Below are positions 32,518 through 42,334 of a DNA stretch of 64,000 bases, in pieces. The stretch comes from Theocolax elegans (taxonomy: Eukaryota > Arthropoda > Insecta > Hymenoptera > Cerocephalidae). Under the pieces are notes generated by a model. That model saw nothing but the letters and a program-made list of their open reading frames with translations. It did no database searches and had not been told where the DNA came from. The stretch is taken from the NCBI GenBank assembly GCA_026168455.1, contig CM047427.1, forward strand, positions 16,229,301-16,293,300, given 5' to 3'. Numbering within the stretch: the stretch's first letter is position 1; each line of letters starts with the position of its first letter. The position numbers and the translations under genes are program-made.

Positions 32518-33536
32518 TCCGAGCAGACTTAGTGACTGGCACCGTGAACAGGGAACAGGACGTTATCCTATTGCCTTCAGGAACCCGGTGTAGATTCTCT
32601 AAAACATTTTGCATCGATGCTGACGAAAAATATGTATTTTGGAACTATATACCCAGAACTTCTTGTAAATTTGACGAGTACGCTATTCTTTACGAAGGAC
32701 CAGGAATAAAAATCGACGATCCAGAAGGGAAGTCCCTAACCATGTACTTTAGTAATTCTACCGGAGAGACAGGATTCGGCTTGGCGAGAACGGAAGAGAT
32801 AGACATTTGCGGGTATCGACTTATCAAAACCGACCAAACAAAATTGTACATTTTCGAAACGACGCCACACAGATCGTTCACGTCCATACGGAAACTAAAC
32901 ATACCCGACGTTTCCCTAGGGTTATATTTTAACAGCAAAATAGGAAACATAGGACGTCACATTGAGATGGAAACTAAATCACTATACATGGAGACGGTAA
33001 TCAACAAGTGTAAACTCGAAAAAATGATAATGGAAAACGCCCTAGCGACAGTCTACGACAATCCGGACGATTTCGCGCTCAACATCATGAAAGCACCAGG
33101 GTATCTAGCCATTCCAGCGGGAGAAGCCGCATACATTGTGCATTGCAAAGCCATTACATGCAAAGTGAGACAGACTGACAAATGCTACTACGATATACCG
33201 GTTGACTGTGGAGGACAAGAATTATTTGCCAAACCCAAATCTAGAATACTGACTAAGATAGGATCTTACCGCGATTGTAACGCATTGCTACCGACTTTAT
33301 TTGAAGTAGAAGGTCAGTGGTATAAAAGTATAAAAGGAATTCATGAAGTCACACAGCCTCAAATTCTAAAACCAGCAAAGACCTTATCTTGGAAAACTAC
33401 GGACTTAGAAAAGATCATGAACGCCGGAATTTATACACAGGATGACATTGACTCGCTACACAAACGTTCCATTTTTCCAGCAGAGAAGGGACCTACTACT
33501 ATTTTTTATTTTAAGTACTTACTATTGTTATTTTAA
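31950..33536 (+). CDS. Envelope-like glycoprotein, C-terminally truncated
   Basis: 528 codons. A hydrophobic segment near residues 20-42 suits a signal peptide, followed by a cysteine-rich ectodomain with several N-x-S/T sites. The opening (YDCKTTHPNITVISLTKVDDC) recalls glycoproteins of chuvirus-like negative-strand viruses, which have been picked up by insect LTR elements; I cannot exclude a classical errantivirus envelope. The frame runs into the partial 3' LTR and stops at YLLLLF, so the C-terminal transmembrane anchor is lost. As it stands it should not produce a membrane-anchored envelope. A shorter broken copy lies at 31228-31834. Confidence 0.6.
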   Translation: MLNIYTYYNMNNIRFPLCRMTTAATLIRLLMALQLSIISNAIITYDCKTTHPNITVISLTKVDDCDMTNLKPKIEAKYLQLLQRTEVMTTQTEQCLVKVEQSIKYCGMHSHVSDVKGGESTFILPISREACHDLLKYGQTLLGNLVANNTNRRTITVAGNVDLEGNCKGTTYVSNNYEYSDVVVTAKLEIRADLVTGTVNREQDVILLPSGTRCRFSKTFCIDADEKYVFWNYIPRTSCKFDEYAILYEGPGIKIDDPEGKSLTMYFSNSTGETGFGLARTEEIDICGYRLIKTDQTKLYIFETTPHRSFTSIRKLNIPDVSLGLYFNSKIGNIGRHIEMETKSLYMETVINKCKLEKMIMENALATVYDNPDDFALNIMKAPGYLAIPAGEAAYIVHCKAITCKVRQTDKCYYDIPVDCGGQELFAKPKSRILTKIGSYRDCNALLPTLFEVEGQWYKSIKGIHEVTQPQILKPAKTLSWKTTDLEKIMNAGIYTQDDIDSLHKRSIFPAEKGPTTIFYFKYLLLLF

Positions 33537-35709
33537 GTACAATATTATTTCAATAAATGTTAAACACTTTTATCTGCGTAGGCGAATAGATGGCAGTATG
33601 TAGATCTTAAGCGTCTAATATGATATCGGTCTCAGAGGCATATCTTGAATGCTGTAGGAGTGGGAGTGACTTGGGTCCACACACCAAACATCGACCTGTC
33701 GAGCACTTCTATTCTCAATAACGACCATGGAATATACCGCCTAAACCGATATTTATTATTATTTTTATTATTGTATGATTACTCATATATACATATATAT
33801 ATATCAATTCAAGCACTGTGACGTAACTGTACGCTACTATTGGAGTTTACTAGACAACGACGACAGATATCAAAATTTTGATAAGAACCCCACCCCCCCT
33901 AAAATTCATCGTTCTATACGATATGCATATTTGTTCCCACCTATACCATCCATTGTCACTATAGTTAACACATATTCCTATATACAGTATACTAATGTAT
34001 GTTCACCCTCGCGGTGGTTGGATAAATGATCAAAATTCTAGATCGCCCACTACAGAGACGAGCCACGCACATCCGCAGATGAGGTTGGCCTTGCTACGAA
34101 AACGTTCCAACACCAATAATAGTCGATACACCGACCATTTCTGGCAGATGAGAGTTCTATCAACGTTGATCGAGTGATACGTAACTAAACGAGGCGGCTG
34201 CCGATAAATGTTACCAGAGGGAGACGATAAGCTGCCGACGACCATCAAACATGCGACAGTCGGTAATATATTACCCACCATCGATAAAGAGTGAAACTGT
34301 CTTACCGACATACGGCAAATCTTCCCGAAACAACTTCTCGATCATGAATAGCGTCGACTGGTACCATCTGAAGACTCTTACAATGCAACTGTTTATTTAT
34401 AATTTTGTTTAAACATATAAAGGGACAAGAACTATATGAATATTATTGAATAACACGTATTGCACCAATCGCAAGATGCGATAAAAAACCAGCGTTACTT
34501 ATATACATACTTTTTATGCTAATATACGCATGCTTATTATAAATGAATTTAATGTTACCATTTAAAATTATTATAAATAAGAAAGGAATATTTCTAATCA
34601 CAGGAAACATCAGTAAACAACACCGCGAAACACAAAACGTCTCTATTTCGAAATGTAACTTAAGCGATCGACTCGAAATTTCATATACAACAGACTTTTG
34701 TAATAAAGATCCTTTTCCCCTCCCGATAATCAATAATATATTAACGAATATTGTAAAACCAACGAACATAGAACATTCTAGAAACATATAGAGTAATTAT
34801 ACGACGTAGAAGCCAACGGAATAAATATCATGTATCCTTATAACATCCGGTGTTAGATATCGTCGCCAGTTACGATATTTTCGCGTAAAGTTTAAGTCAG
34901 CGTTTTCGCGCTTGACAACAACGGACCAATAAAAAGAGACCAACGCTTCTAGAACCTTCTATGTATCGTCACGCGCGACCAATCAGACTGAACTATCCCC
35001 GCCACGATGCTACTCACGAGCGCAGTGTGCTCGTCGACTCCCGCCAGTGCTCAGACTGCCTTGATACCAAACGGACGTGCAATCGCGCCACTCCGATAAT
35101 CTTCGAACGGTCTTCTTCTATTAAGATACAAAGTATATTCTAATTTATACCGATAGTAAGCGGACGCGTTCTAATTACCGTTCCAGTCAATATTTCATTG
35201 TTAATATCGCTTAATTATACTGATTTATATTCGTACGTGCACGAGCACCCGCGACATAACGCGAAGAGTGTACACTAAAAATAAATAAATAATCGTACCA
35301 CTTTATCAGGTTAAAGTTGATTATCGAGTTATTTATTTCTTTACTAATCTTTCCTTATATACATAGAAGGAACTAGGTATTAATAAAAGTATAACGTCGA
35401 GGTAAAGTATATAATTTAAAAGCACGGAAAGTAAATATACATCGGATCATCGAGGAGGACAGGCTTTCCAATCACGAGAGAAACAAACTGCACTTTACAC
35501 GAGGGTTTTGGCACTTCTGCCATCTTGTAAATTCACATAAATAAAGCTTTGCCACACACTGCCTCATTAAGCTCAACGGAGGGTCACCACGCCTATCAAT
35601 CATCGAGAGTACGGGAGAAACGATTTAGTCCCTCCGAGTCACGAGACATCTAATCCCATCTCAAACTTACGAACTGCGTAAAGTCCGAAGGATTGACCAG
35701 TACGTTACA
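33520..35709 (+). repeat. 3' LTR of plus-strand element, 5' end missing
   Basis: Aligns with 21285-23470 of the 5' LTR with only scattered substitutions; the first roughly 102 bases are absent. The break is at tactattgttattttaag, which is preceded by a similar ttattttaag in the internal region, so a microhomology deletion is likely. Confidence 0.85.
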
Positions 35710-36298
35710 CTATCTTAAGGTGCTGCTCCTTTTCTATGTCAGCCTGTTCTTGGTTCCTCTTGATGGTACCAGGAGGCATAGGCTCTCGTCCGTAATTCAG
35801 CATTGCCGGAGTTGTATCCGTCGACTCATGGACGGTGTTGTTCAGCGAGAATACAAGTTCCGGCAACTTCTCTTCCCAGGTATTGTGGTTTTCTTCGATG
35901 AAAGCCACAATCCTGGTTTTCAGCGTTCGGTTGACGCGTTCAACCGGATTCGCTTGGGGGAAATATGGCGGAGTGGTGGTATGATGTATCCCCACCTATT
36001 GTAGGTATTCGTCGACGGCCTTATTTTTAAATTCAGTACCGTTATCCGAAAGGAATACCTCGGGAGTACCAAATCTTAAAACTATTCTCTCTTTGAACTC
36101 CTTGAGAATGGTTTTCGCGTTCGCTTTGCGAATTGGTACACACTCCGCGCACCGGGTGAATAAATCCAAGAACACGAGGATGTATTCGTATCCGCCCTTG
36201 CTCCGTACAAAGGGTCCGGTGATATCCCCTGCCACGACTTGCCAGGGACGTTCGACTGTGCGTTTTCCCATCAGTCCTGCAGGCGGTCGCTGATCCAC
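35710..36298 (-). pseudogene. Integrase catalytic core of the minus-strand Gypsy
   Basis: 36298-35996 contains the first two catalytic aspartates (VVAGDITGPF and LSDNGTEF), and after one TAG codon 35995-35710 carries the glutamate (NPVERVNRTL) and the helix that follows. Sequence is lost at 35709 because of the inserted element, resuming at 21178. A degenerate zinc-binding part is visible upstream (36300-36370) in another frame. Confidence 0.8.
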
Positions 36299-36355
36299 CT
36301 TGCATTGTAATAACCTGGCCAGTAGTAATACTTAGCCAGACTGGCAAACGTCTTC

Positions 36356-36988
36356 TCACGTCCAGCATGGCCAGACGTAGGAGAGTCGTGGCTTTCTTCG
36401 AGGACCGCTTTTCGGTGTTCCTTTGGAATCACTATCTTCCACGCGTCCTCGTCTCCGAGTGTTTCGTCGATTAACTCGTTTGGCTTGTGAAAGTATAGTC
36501 GTCCTCCGACACACGTAGTTCAGGGTGCCTTTTCGATGCTCCACATCAAAGCTGTGTCCCTGCAACTCTAGTGCCCATCGCGCTAATCTACCCGTTGGAC
36601 TGTGTAAGCTACGCAGCCAACGTAAGCTACTATGGTCGGTTATAACGCAAAAATGATAGCCTTCTATATAAGGTCTATATTTACCAATCGACCATATAAC
36701 CGCCAGACACTCTCGTTCCGTAACGCTATATTTGCGTTCGGCCTGGTTTAACGTCCTACTGGCGAACTCTAGTACTCTCTCTTCCCCATTAATCACCTGG
36801 AGAAGTACTGCGCCAATGCCAGTGTCGCTTGCATCCGTCTGTATAACGAACTGCACATCGAACTCCGGCCTCGCTAAGACGGGAGCAGTTGCGATCAGCG
36901 CCTTAATCTGATCGAATGCCTGTTGCTGCTCCTCGAGCCATTCAAACTTACGGTCCTTCTTGGTAAGCCTTGTCAGCGGCTCGGCCAA
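36356..36988 (-). pseudogene. RNase H of the minus-strand Gypsy
   Basis: About 165 codons of RNase H: IQTDASDTGIGAVLLQ, ASRTLNQAERKYSVTERECLAV and ITDHSSLRWL carry the D, E, D residues. It is in a different phase from the RT frame ending at 37019, and itself shifts near 36510, after which the linker to integrase is out of frame. Both changes are small indels. Confidence 0.8.
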
Positions 36989-37018
36989 GGTAGCAAAGTC
37001 TCGTAAGAATTTCCGGTA

Positions 37019-39799
37019 CTACGAACCCATACCAAGGAATCTTCTAAGTTGTTTTAGATTCTTGGGCGCCGGGTATTTGATGATCGGCTCGATCTTCTCG
37101 GGGTCTGGTCTGATTCCATCGCGATTCACCAGCACTCCGAGATATTTCACCTCAGTACGTCCAAATACACTTTTATCCTGATTCACTGTGAGACTAGCCT
37201 CGTTAATTCTCTTCAGGACATACTTTAGCCACTTTTCGTGTTCCTCGAAGGTCTCTGTGGCGATGATTATATCATCGAGGTACGAAAATGCATAAGGCTC
37301 GAGCTCAGGCCCTAAGATTTTGTCCACTAACCTTTGGAACGTGGCTCCCGCCTGGGATAGGCCATAAGGCATTCTTTTAAATTGGAATAAGCCTAGCCCA
37401 GGTACTGTGAACGCGGTTATAGACGCTGACTCCGGTCTTAGCGGTATCTGGTGGTACGCGCTACTCAAGTCTAGCGTGCTGATGTACCTTGCGTTCTTGA
37501 GCTTCCGTAGTATGCCGTCCATGTTAGGCAGCGGATAAGCATCGGTTTTCGACACTGCATTGACCTTCCAATAGTCAATATAGAACCGATACTTCCCGTT
37601 AGGTTTACGGACCATTACTACGGGGCTCGACCATCCACTGGCTGATGGCTCGATCACCCCTGCGTCGAGCATCTCCTTAACCTGGTCGTGCATCTCTTCC
37701 TCTATTCGCTTAGAGACAGAATAATATTTCTGTTTGATTGGCCGCGTCGCACCCACGTCGATCGCGTGCTCAGTCAGAGATGTACATCCCAACGGCCTCC
37801 CCGTTGTACCCAGGTGTCGGTCAGCCAGTGTATGCAGTCTTTCTTGCTCCTCTGGCAATAAGTCTGCTAGTCCGATCGATGCTATCTCGAACGCATCGAT
37901 TCGCGATATGCTCGCTACTTCCAGATCTACGGACTTGTTGGATGCTTTGACCCAAAGTTTATTCTCGTTTGGATCCAAAACTGCGCCAAAACCACGGATG
38001 AATTCCGCTCCGACGTAACAGTCGATTTGATCGTCCGGAAGTACGGCTACGCGAATATCTCGCTTTATCCCGGCAACCTCGAAAGGCAGGTCTACGTAAC
38101 CAGCGATCGTCACCGTCTGGTTTCCTGGCACTTTCGCTTTCCTTCCATTGCTCGGGATGAGTGGACAGCCGCAGGCCGTGGCCAATTGTAGACCAATCGA
38201 GCCCATTACCGTGCGCATCGGTTTACCAATTCCGCTTCGGGATGTGGTCATCGAAAGGACGAATTCTCTCATTTTCTCTTCGAGAACTTTGGCCAGCGTC
38301 TTTGCCAAGTCCTCTGGCGGATTCTTCTTCATATGCAGATTTGGTGTTATCGGCTGCACCGCTGCAATTTTCGTTTTGGCCCTCTTTTCATCCTTCGGTT
38401 TGTAAGCCGACTCGGGGATTAGGGCAGTCTCGGGTGGCGGAGGGTGTCTATACGCTTTCTGTCCCTCCAGCGTAAGCTCGGCTTCGACAGCAAGATCGAG
38501 AAGAGTGTGGATCGAATCACAATCCGTCCTGCGCACCAAATTTTGTATTTCGGGGCGCAGGTTGCCGTGCAGCGTGTCTAACTGTAGCTCAATCCTTGAG
38601 ATTGGATCGAGTCTTCTGATCATGTGGACTAGACACGTAATATAATCCCGTGTTTTCTCGCCGGGTCCTTGATAGCGAGAATTTATTTCGGCAATCAACC
38701 TCTTCTGAAACCGCCTATTTGTTCCGAACCAGTGACGAGCTTCTTTTTGGAATTCGGACCACGTCGACCACGTATCTCTTTCGTTTTTGAACCAGAGTGC
38801 TGCGACGCCTTTGAATAACTCTGGCAGTGAGCTTAGCAATTCGGATTCTGAAAGATTGGCCAGAATCCGACATTCCTCGACCCGTTCAAGAAACGAGTCA
38901 ATGCTCTGGTCGCCATCTGCTGAGAACTGTAGTCCTGCACTTCTCTGCCAGGTGCTGTTCTCGGTCCTGGTACCACTCGTATTTCCAAGTCTTTCCTGAC
39001 CTTGGAAGTTCCCTCCCTCCCAGGCTTGGCCGACTCTCCTTGCGAGTGGTGTTGGGGGGTCAGGTTGTGGTAATTCGGTTGTATTGTCCAGGTAATGGTA
39101 CGTCATTGTTTCCTGGAATCCTACTTGCTGTCGTTGGCTACGGACTTCGTGTCGTGGCTGGTCCAGTCTAGTGCTTGTTAAAATAGGCTGTACTTGCGCT
39201 GCTGTCAACGCGTTTACTTTTTCAGTTAACTGCTTAACTGTGTCTGACATTCCTTGCATAAAATTTGCGAATTCTAGTGGGATTTCGAATGATCCTCCGT
39301 CTGTTGCAGTGAGTCTTATTCTGCTTGAATTTTTATCCTCATTGGTGGTATTGTCGGCAGTTTTGTTATTTATTGATGACGGCTCCGTGGTTTCTTGCAA
39401 CCTTGCCGTGGTTATATTATCTTGGAGATGTTGAACTCTTCTACGACTTGTTTCCATATTTTCTTTAACTCCTTCATTGTTGTTAAGAGTTAATAATGGA
39501 TGGCTTGTGTTGTCGTCAATTGTCGAGTTCTCCCACGGGTGTTCTGCCGAGCTATATTTTGTGATAAAATTTTGCCTGAGTTCTTCCCGATGTTGCCAGA
39601 CGATGATTTCATCTTGCTCAGGTTCTTCGACGAAATCCCTTGGCTCGTAATCTCCTAGGAGCCATTTCGTCAGATGACCTAGCTTGTCAAATTTATTGCC
39701 TGTATTTGTAAGTGACAGGTCGTTAAGATATTGACATATATCTTTGTCTCTATAAAACAAGCACCAGTCTTCGATCTTTTGTTGTGTCGAACACGCCAT
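37019..39799 (-). CDS. Gag-pol frame of the minus-strand Gypsy (Gag, partial protease, RT)
   Basis: 926 codons from ATG at 39799. Residues 1-270 are a polar N-terminus; 280-440 are a retrotransposon gag domain (ESELLSSLPELFKGVAALWF, RYQGPGEKTRDYI); about 530-640 are protease-like (VTIAGYVDLPFEV...VGAEFIRGF); and 700-920 are RT with SSAYHQIPL, FKRMPYGLSQAG and YLDD at about 836-839. Neither a CCHC knuckle nor the protease D-(S/T)-G is visible, so an in-frame deletion probably removed them. The usual FCVDYRKLN block reads FYIDYWKVN. Gag and pol in one frame is typical of some insect Gypsy lineages. Confidence 0.8.
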   Translation of the reverse strand: MACSTQQKIEDWCLFYRDKDICQYLNDLSLTNTGNKFDKLGHLTKWLLGDYEPRDFVEEPEQDEIIVWQHREELRQNFITKYSSAEHPWENSTIDDNTSHPLLTLNNNEGVKENMETSRRRVQHLQDNITTARLQETTEPSSINNKTADNTTNEDKNSSRIRLTATDGGSFEIPLEFANFMQGMSDTVKQLTEKVNALTAAQVQPILTSTRLDQPRHEVRSQRQQVGFQETMTYHYLDNTTELPQPDPPTPLARRVGQAWEGGNFQGQERLGNTSGTRTENSTWQRSAGLQFSADGDQSIDSFLERVEECRILANLSESELLSSLPELFKGVAALWFKNERDTWSTWSEFQKEARHWFGTNRRFQKRLIAEINSRYQGPGEKTRDYITCLVHMIRRLDPISRIELQLDTLHGNLRPEIQNLVRRTDCDSIHTLLDLAVEAELTLEGQKAYRHPPPPETALIPESAYKPKDEKRAKTKIAAVQPITPNLHMKKNPPEDLAKTLAKVLEEKMREFVLSMTTSRSGIGKPMRTVMGSIGLQLATACGCPLIPSNGRKAKVPGNQTVTIAGYVDLPFEVAGIKRDIRVAVLPDDQIDCYVGAEFIRGFGAVLDPNENKLWVKASNKSVDLEVASISRIDAFEIASIGLADLLPEEQERLHTLADRHLGTTGRPLGCTSLTEHAIDVGATRPIKQKYYSVSKRIEEEMHDQVKEMLDAGVIEPSASGWSSPVVMVRKPNGKYRFYIDYWKVNAVSKTDAYPLPNMDGILRKLKNARYISTLDLSSAYHQIPLRPESASITAFTVPGLGLFQFKRMPYGLSQAGATFQRLVDKILGPELEPYAFSYLDDIIIATETFEEHEKWLKYVLKRINEASLTVNQDKSVFGRTEVKYLGVLVNRDGIRPDPEKIEPIIKYPAPKNLKQLRRFLGMGS

Positions 39800-41168
39800 A
39801 TTTATAATAACGATTTAAATAAATAATTTACAATAAATATAAAAAATAATTTAATTCGCTTTACCGGAGCAGTCCAATTGCGCGGCTATCGTGGGGTCGT
39901 TCGCTCGCGTTTTCCCTAAGGCGCACAATTATAATCGCAAAATACAAAAATATATATATATATACGGTCTATACGGCGTAATTATTGGATTGCCCTGGCT
40001 TCGTCCTACCGTGTACGCTAAGGTAAGATTGTGTGGGTTATTGCGAATCTGGTTTGATTATACCAGAGTAGGAATTTAATAATTAACTAATAAATATTAA
40101 ATGTGGGTATTACAATCACCTCTTTAATTTAAAAAAATTAAAATAACCCGAATAAAACAATAAGTGTTTTATTTTTGCCCACACAATCTTTCAGCACGTC
40201 AATTAAAATTTATTGAGACGTGTATCAAGATAATTCTGATTGATAAATGAAACTAAAGATGAATTATAAATAAAATGAAGACTTCAATTATACGTCTTTT
40301 TATTTTTATAATACTAAATTAATGCCAATTAATTATCTAATTAATTAATTGGTTAAAGCTTAGCGTACACTTTACACCAAATCTATTGTCTCTCTCTCTC
40401 GCCTATTATGCTACGCAGAAATATATAACGAGAAATTACAATTCTAAGGGTATCGTTCTAACGCTCGTAATTTTCCGACGCACACACTTTATTTTTCGGT
40501 TTGTGAAATCGTCTTATTTGATTTAAAAATTTTCCCAGATTTATACAAAAAAAAAAAAAAAAATATACGAAAAAAAAATTTCGAAAGTTCCGAAATAATT
40601 TGAAAAATTCTGAAATCTACAAAAAAATTTACAAATGTAAAAAAAAATTGAAAATTTTGAAAAATCGGAAAAATTTGAACTTTCAAAAAATTTGAGCAAA
40701 TTCGAAAATTTTAAAAATTTTGTAAAATTTGAAAAAATTGAAAATTTCGGAAAATTTTGGAAAAATTTGAAAATTTTGGAAAAATTTGAAAATTTTGGAA
40801 AAATTTGAAAATTTTGGAAACTTGAAAGTTTTGGAAAATTTGGGAAAAAATTTTAATTTGTTTATAAAATTTTTATATGTTATAAACTATTACTTTGGCA
40901 AATTTTTCTAATTCACATTTTAAATTTAATTTAAATCGAAAATAATAAGTATTATTTCGAGTTAATTGCAAGAATTATGTTCGTTTGTACTCGACTAGTG
41001 TTGTTGTATACATATGTTCGTCGTGACGAACTCGCAACGTACCCGCAACCACTCGTTGCGGTTTATATGTATAACAACGTCCGAAGTACAAAATTATTTG
41101 AAAAGTGTTTCCTATCCCGAGGAAACTCACGTTTTATTCGCAATAATTTTCCCTATCCCAAGGAAACT
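39800..41168. other. 5' leader of the minus-strand Gypsy, low complexity
   Basis: Between gag and the primer-binding site. It includes a ctctctct tract near 40390 and a long gaaaatttgg-type array. No protein-coding or structured RNA feature is claimed. Confidence 0.5.
40540..40860. repeat. Imperfect aaaatttgaaaattttgg tandem array
   Basis: A roughly 19-base unit repeats with drift, exact for four units near 40738-40815. It also contains a 17-A run near 40547. Confidence 0.85.
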
Positions 41169-41184
41169 CACGTGTTGGGCGCCA
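41169..41184 (-). promoter_or_regulatory. Primer-binding site of the minus-strand Gypsy
   Basis: The minus strand reads tggcgcccaacacgtg two bases inside the LTR end, a classic TGGCGCCCAAC-type tRNA primer site. This fixes the element's orientation and shows that 41187-42262 is the 5' LTR. Confidence 0.8.
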
Positions 41185-41186
41185 GT

Positions 41187-42262
41187 TGTAACAGGGTTGG
41201 TTTCACTCGTCGGGAGGTTTTTGATTGTCCTGTGCATGTCCTCAATGCACAGGAAATACTCTCGGTATAACGATCAGCTGTTTTACCAGACAGCTAACCG
41301 ATCGGCAGAACCGTACTTGGAGTGGTGCGAGCTAGCGATGACGTCTTCCCTGTGTACAATGTATGTACCTACCTGGTACATACTTATCCTTCGTCAATAC
41401 TCGTACTCGGCTCCTCAGATGTGTGTCGTGCGAAGCAATGCACGACACCCGCGGGGCATGGCGGTATTCGCCTTCGGGGACAGGGAGTAATCGCCGGTTA
41501 ATTAATAATTACTCGGAATTAACGATAATCAATTAATTTATTAAGAGAAAATAAAATGAAGGAAATATTACAATATGGTGAGTCAAGGCAAGGTCGGACC
41601 TTGGCTCAAAGCAAATAAGGTTATTCGCGTAACCTCTAAAAATATATAATACACGGTAACGTGTGTGTGTGTGCGTCCGCCGCAATGTATGCGTCGAGAC
41701 TCGCGGTCTCGATCTACTCGGGGAGGAGATTAAGTTCGCCAGGTATCGGTTACCTGGCTTCACACTAGTTATCACCGAGTTACGATCGCGCCGGAGTGTG
41801 TGGTACTCCGGTTTGCCGTAATCGTAATTTATGGGGCGAGAGAGAGTGTCGCGACGAGAGCGGCTAACCTCTCGTATACTTATGCGTCGGGATACCGCGC
41901 GTATCCCGTCGCCGGTTTCGCTCGCGGCATGGCGGTAATAAATGCGATATTGCCTGGCCAGGACTTACGTTTCTCTGGAGATGACCCTGGGGGACGGCGC
42001 GTGTCTCGCTCCCTTCGGTCTCGTACTCTCTCTCTCTCTCTAGTGCTCATGTTCTGCTGCGCGCCTCACTCGCGGGGTAAGCCTTACTTTTACTCGTCTC
42101 CGCGCGCGATTCCTCTGGCCTCTCTCCTAGGCGAGACGATACTGCCGGTGTATTGTGCACACCGGCTCTCCGACGCGCTCGCGCATGCGCCTTACGCGTC
42201 TTCAACGGTAGACTCACGCGATCGGTACGATTTTCGTCTCTCGTGAACCGTTTACCGTTACA
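41187..42262 (-). repeat. 5' LTR of the minus-strand Gypsy (1076 bp)
   Basis: In element sense it starts tgtaacgg and ends ctgttaca. It is CpG-rich with a (gt)n and several (ctct)n tracts. No second copy lies near 20057, so the pair cannot be dated. Its open frames (e.g. 41800-42246) are compositional. Confidence 0.8.
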
Positions 42263-42300
42263 ATATATGTATATTTCTTTTTTTCGTATCCCACCGCTGT

Positions 42301-42334
42301 CCCTTGCACATTATTATTCCACACTAATTATAAT
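42301..42334. repeat. 34-base direct repeat at the right edge of the Gypsy nest
   Basis: Identical to 20023-20056. It begins 38 bases beyond the LTR end rather than at it. Confidence 0.9.

Larger units (their letters stand above)
21183..35709 (+). mobile_element. Plus-strand Gypsy-type LTR element with envelope-like gene
   Basis: The 5' LTR is 21183-23470, internal region 23471-33519, and 3' LTR 33520-35709 (first 100 or so bases missing). An exact 4-bp duplication ctat lies at 21179-21182 and 35710-35713. The internal order is gag, protease, RT, RNase H, integrase and an env-like frame, as in errantivirus-like Gypsy elements of insects. The integrated copy is disrupted by tandem duplications, frame changes and a deletion that removes the end of env and the start of the 3' LTR. 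LTRs are very similar, implying a recent insertion into the older minus-strand element. Confidence 0.88.
20057..42262 (-). mobile_element. Minus-strand Gypsy element, split by a nested insertion
   Basis: In element order (high to low coordinate): 5' LTR 41187-42262, primer-binding site 41169-41184, gag-pol from 39799 down to 35714, then, after the inserted 14.5-kb element, the integrase C-terminal part 21178-20244. The 3' LTR expected near 20057 is missing. It belongs to the Ty3/Gypsy superfamily by the order RT, RNase H, integrase. It is inactive: it is interrupted, lacks the 3' LTR and has several frame breaks. Confidence 0.85.

Noticed and set aside
37734..39434. Several plus-strand frames of 70-114 codons
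   Set aside because: Antisense shadows of the minus-strand Gag-Pol.
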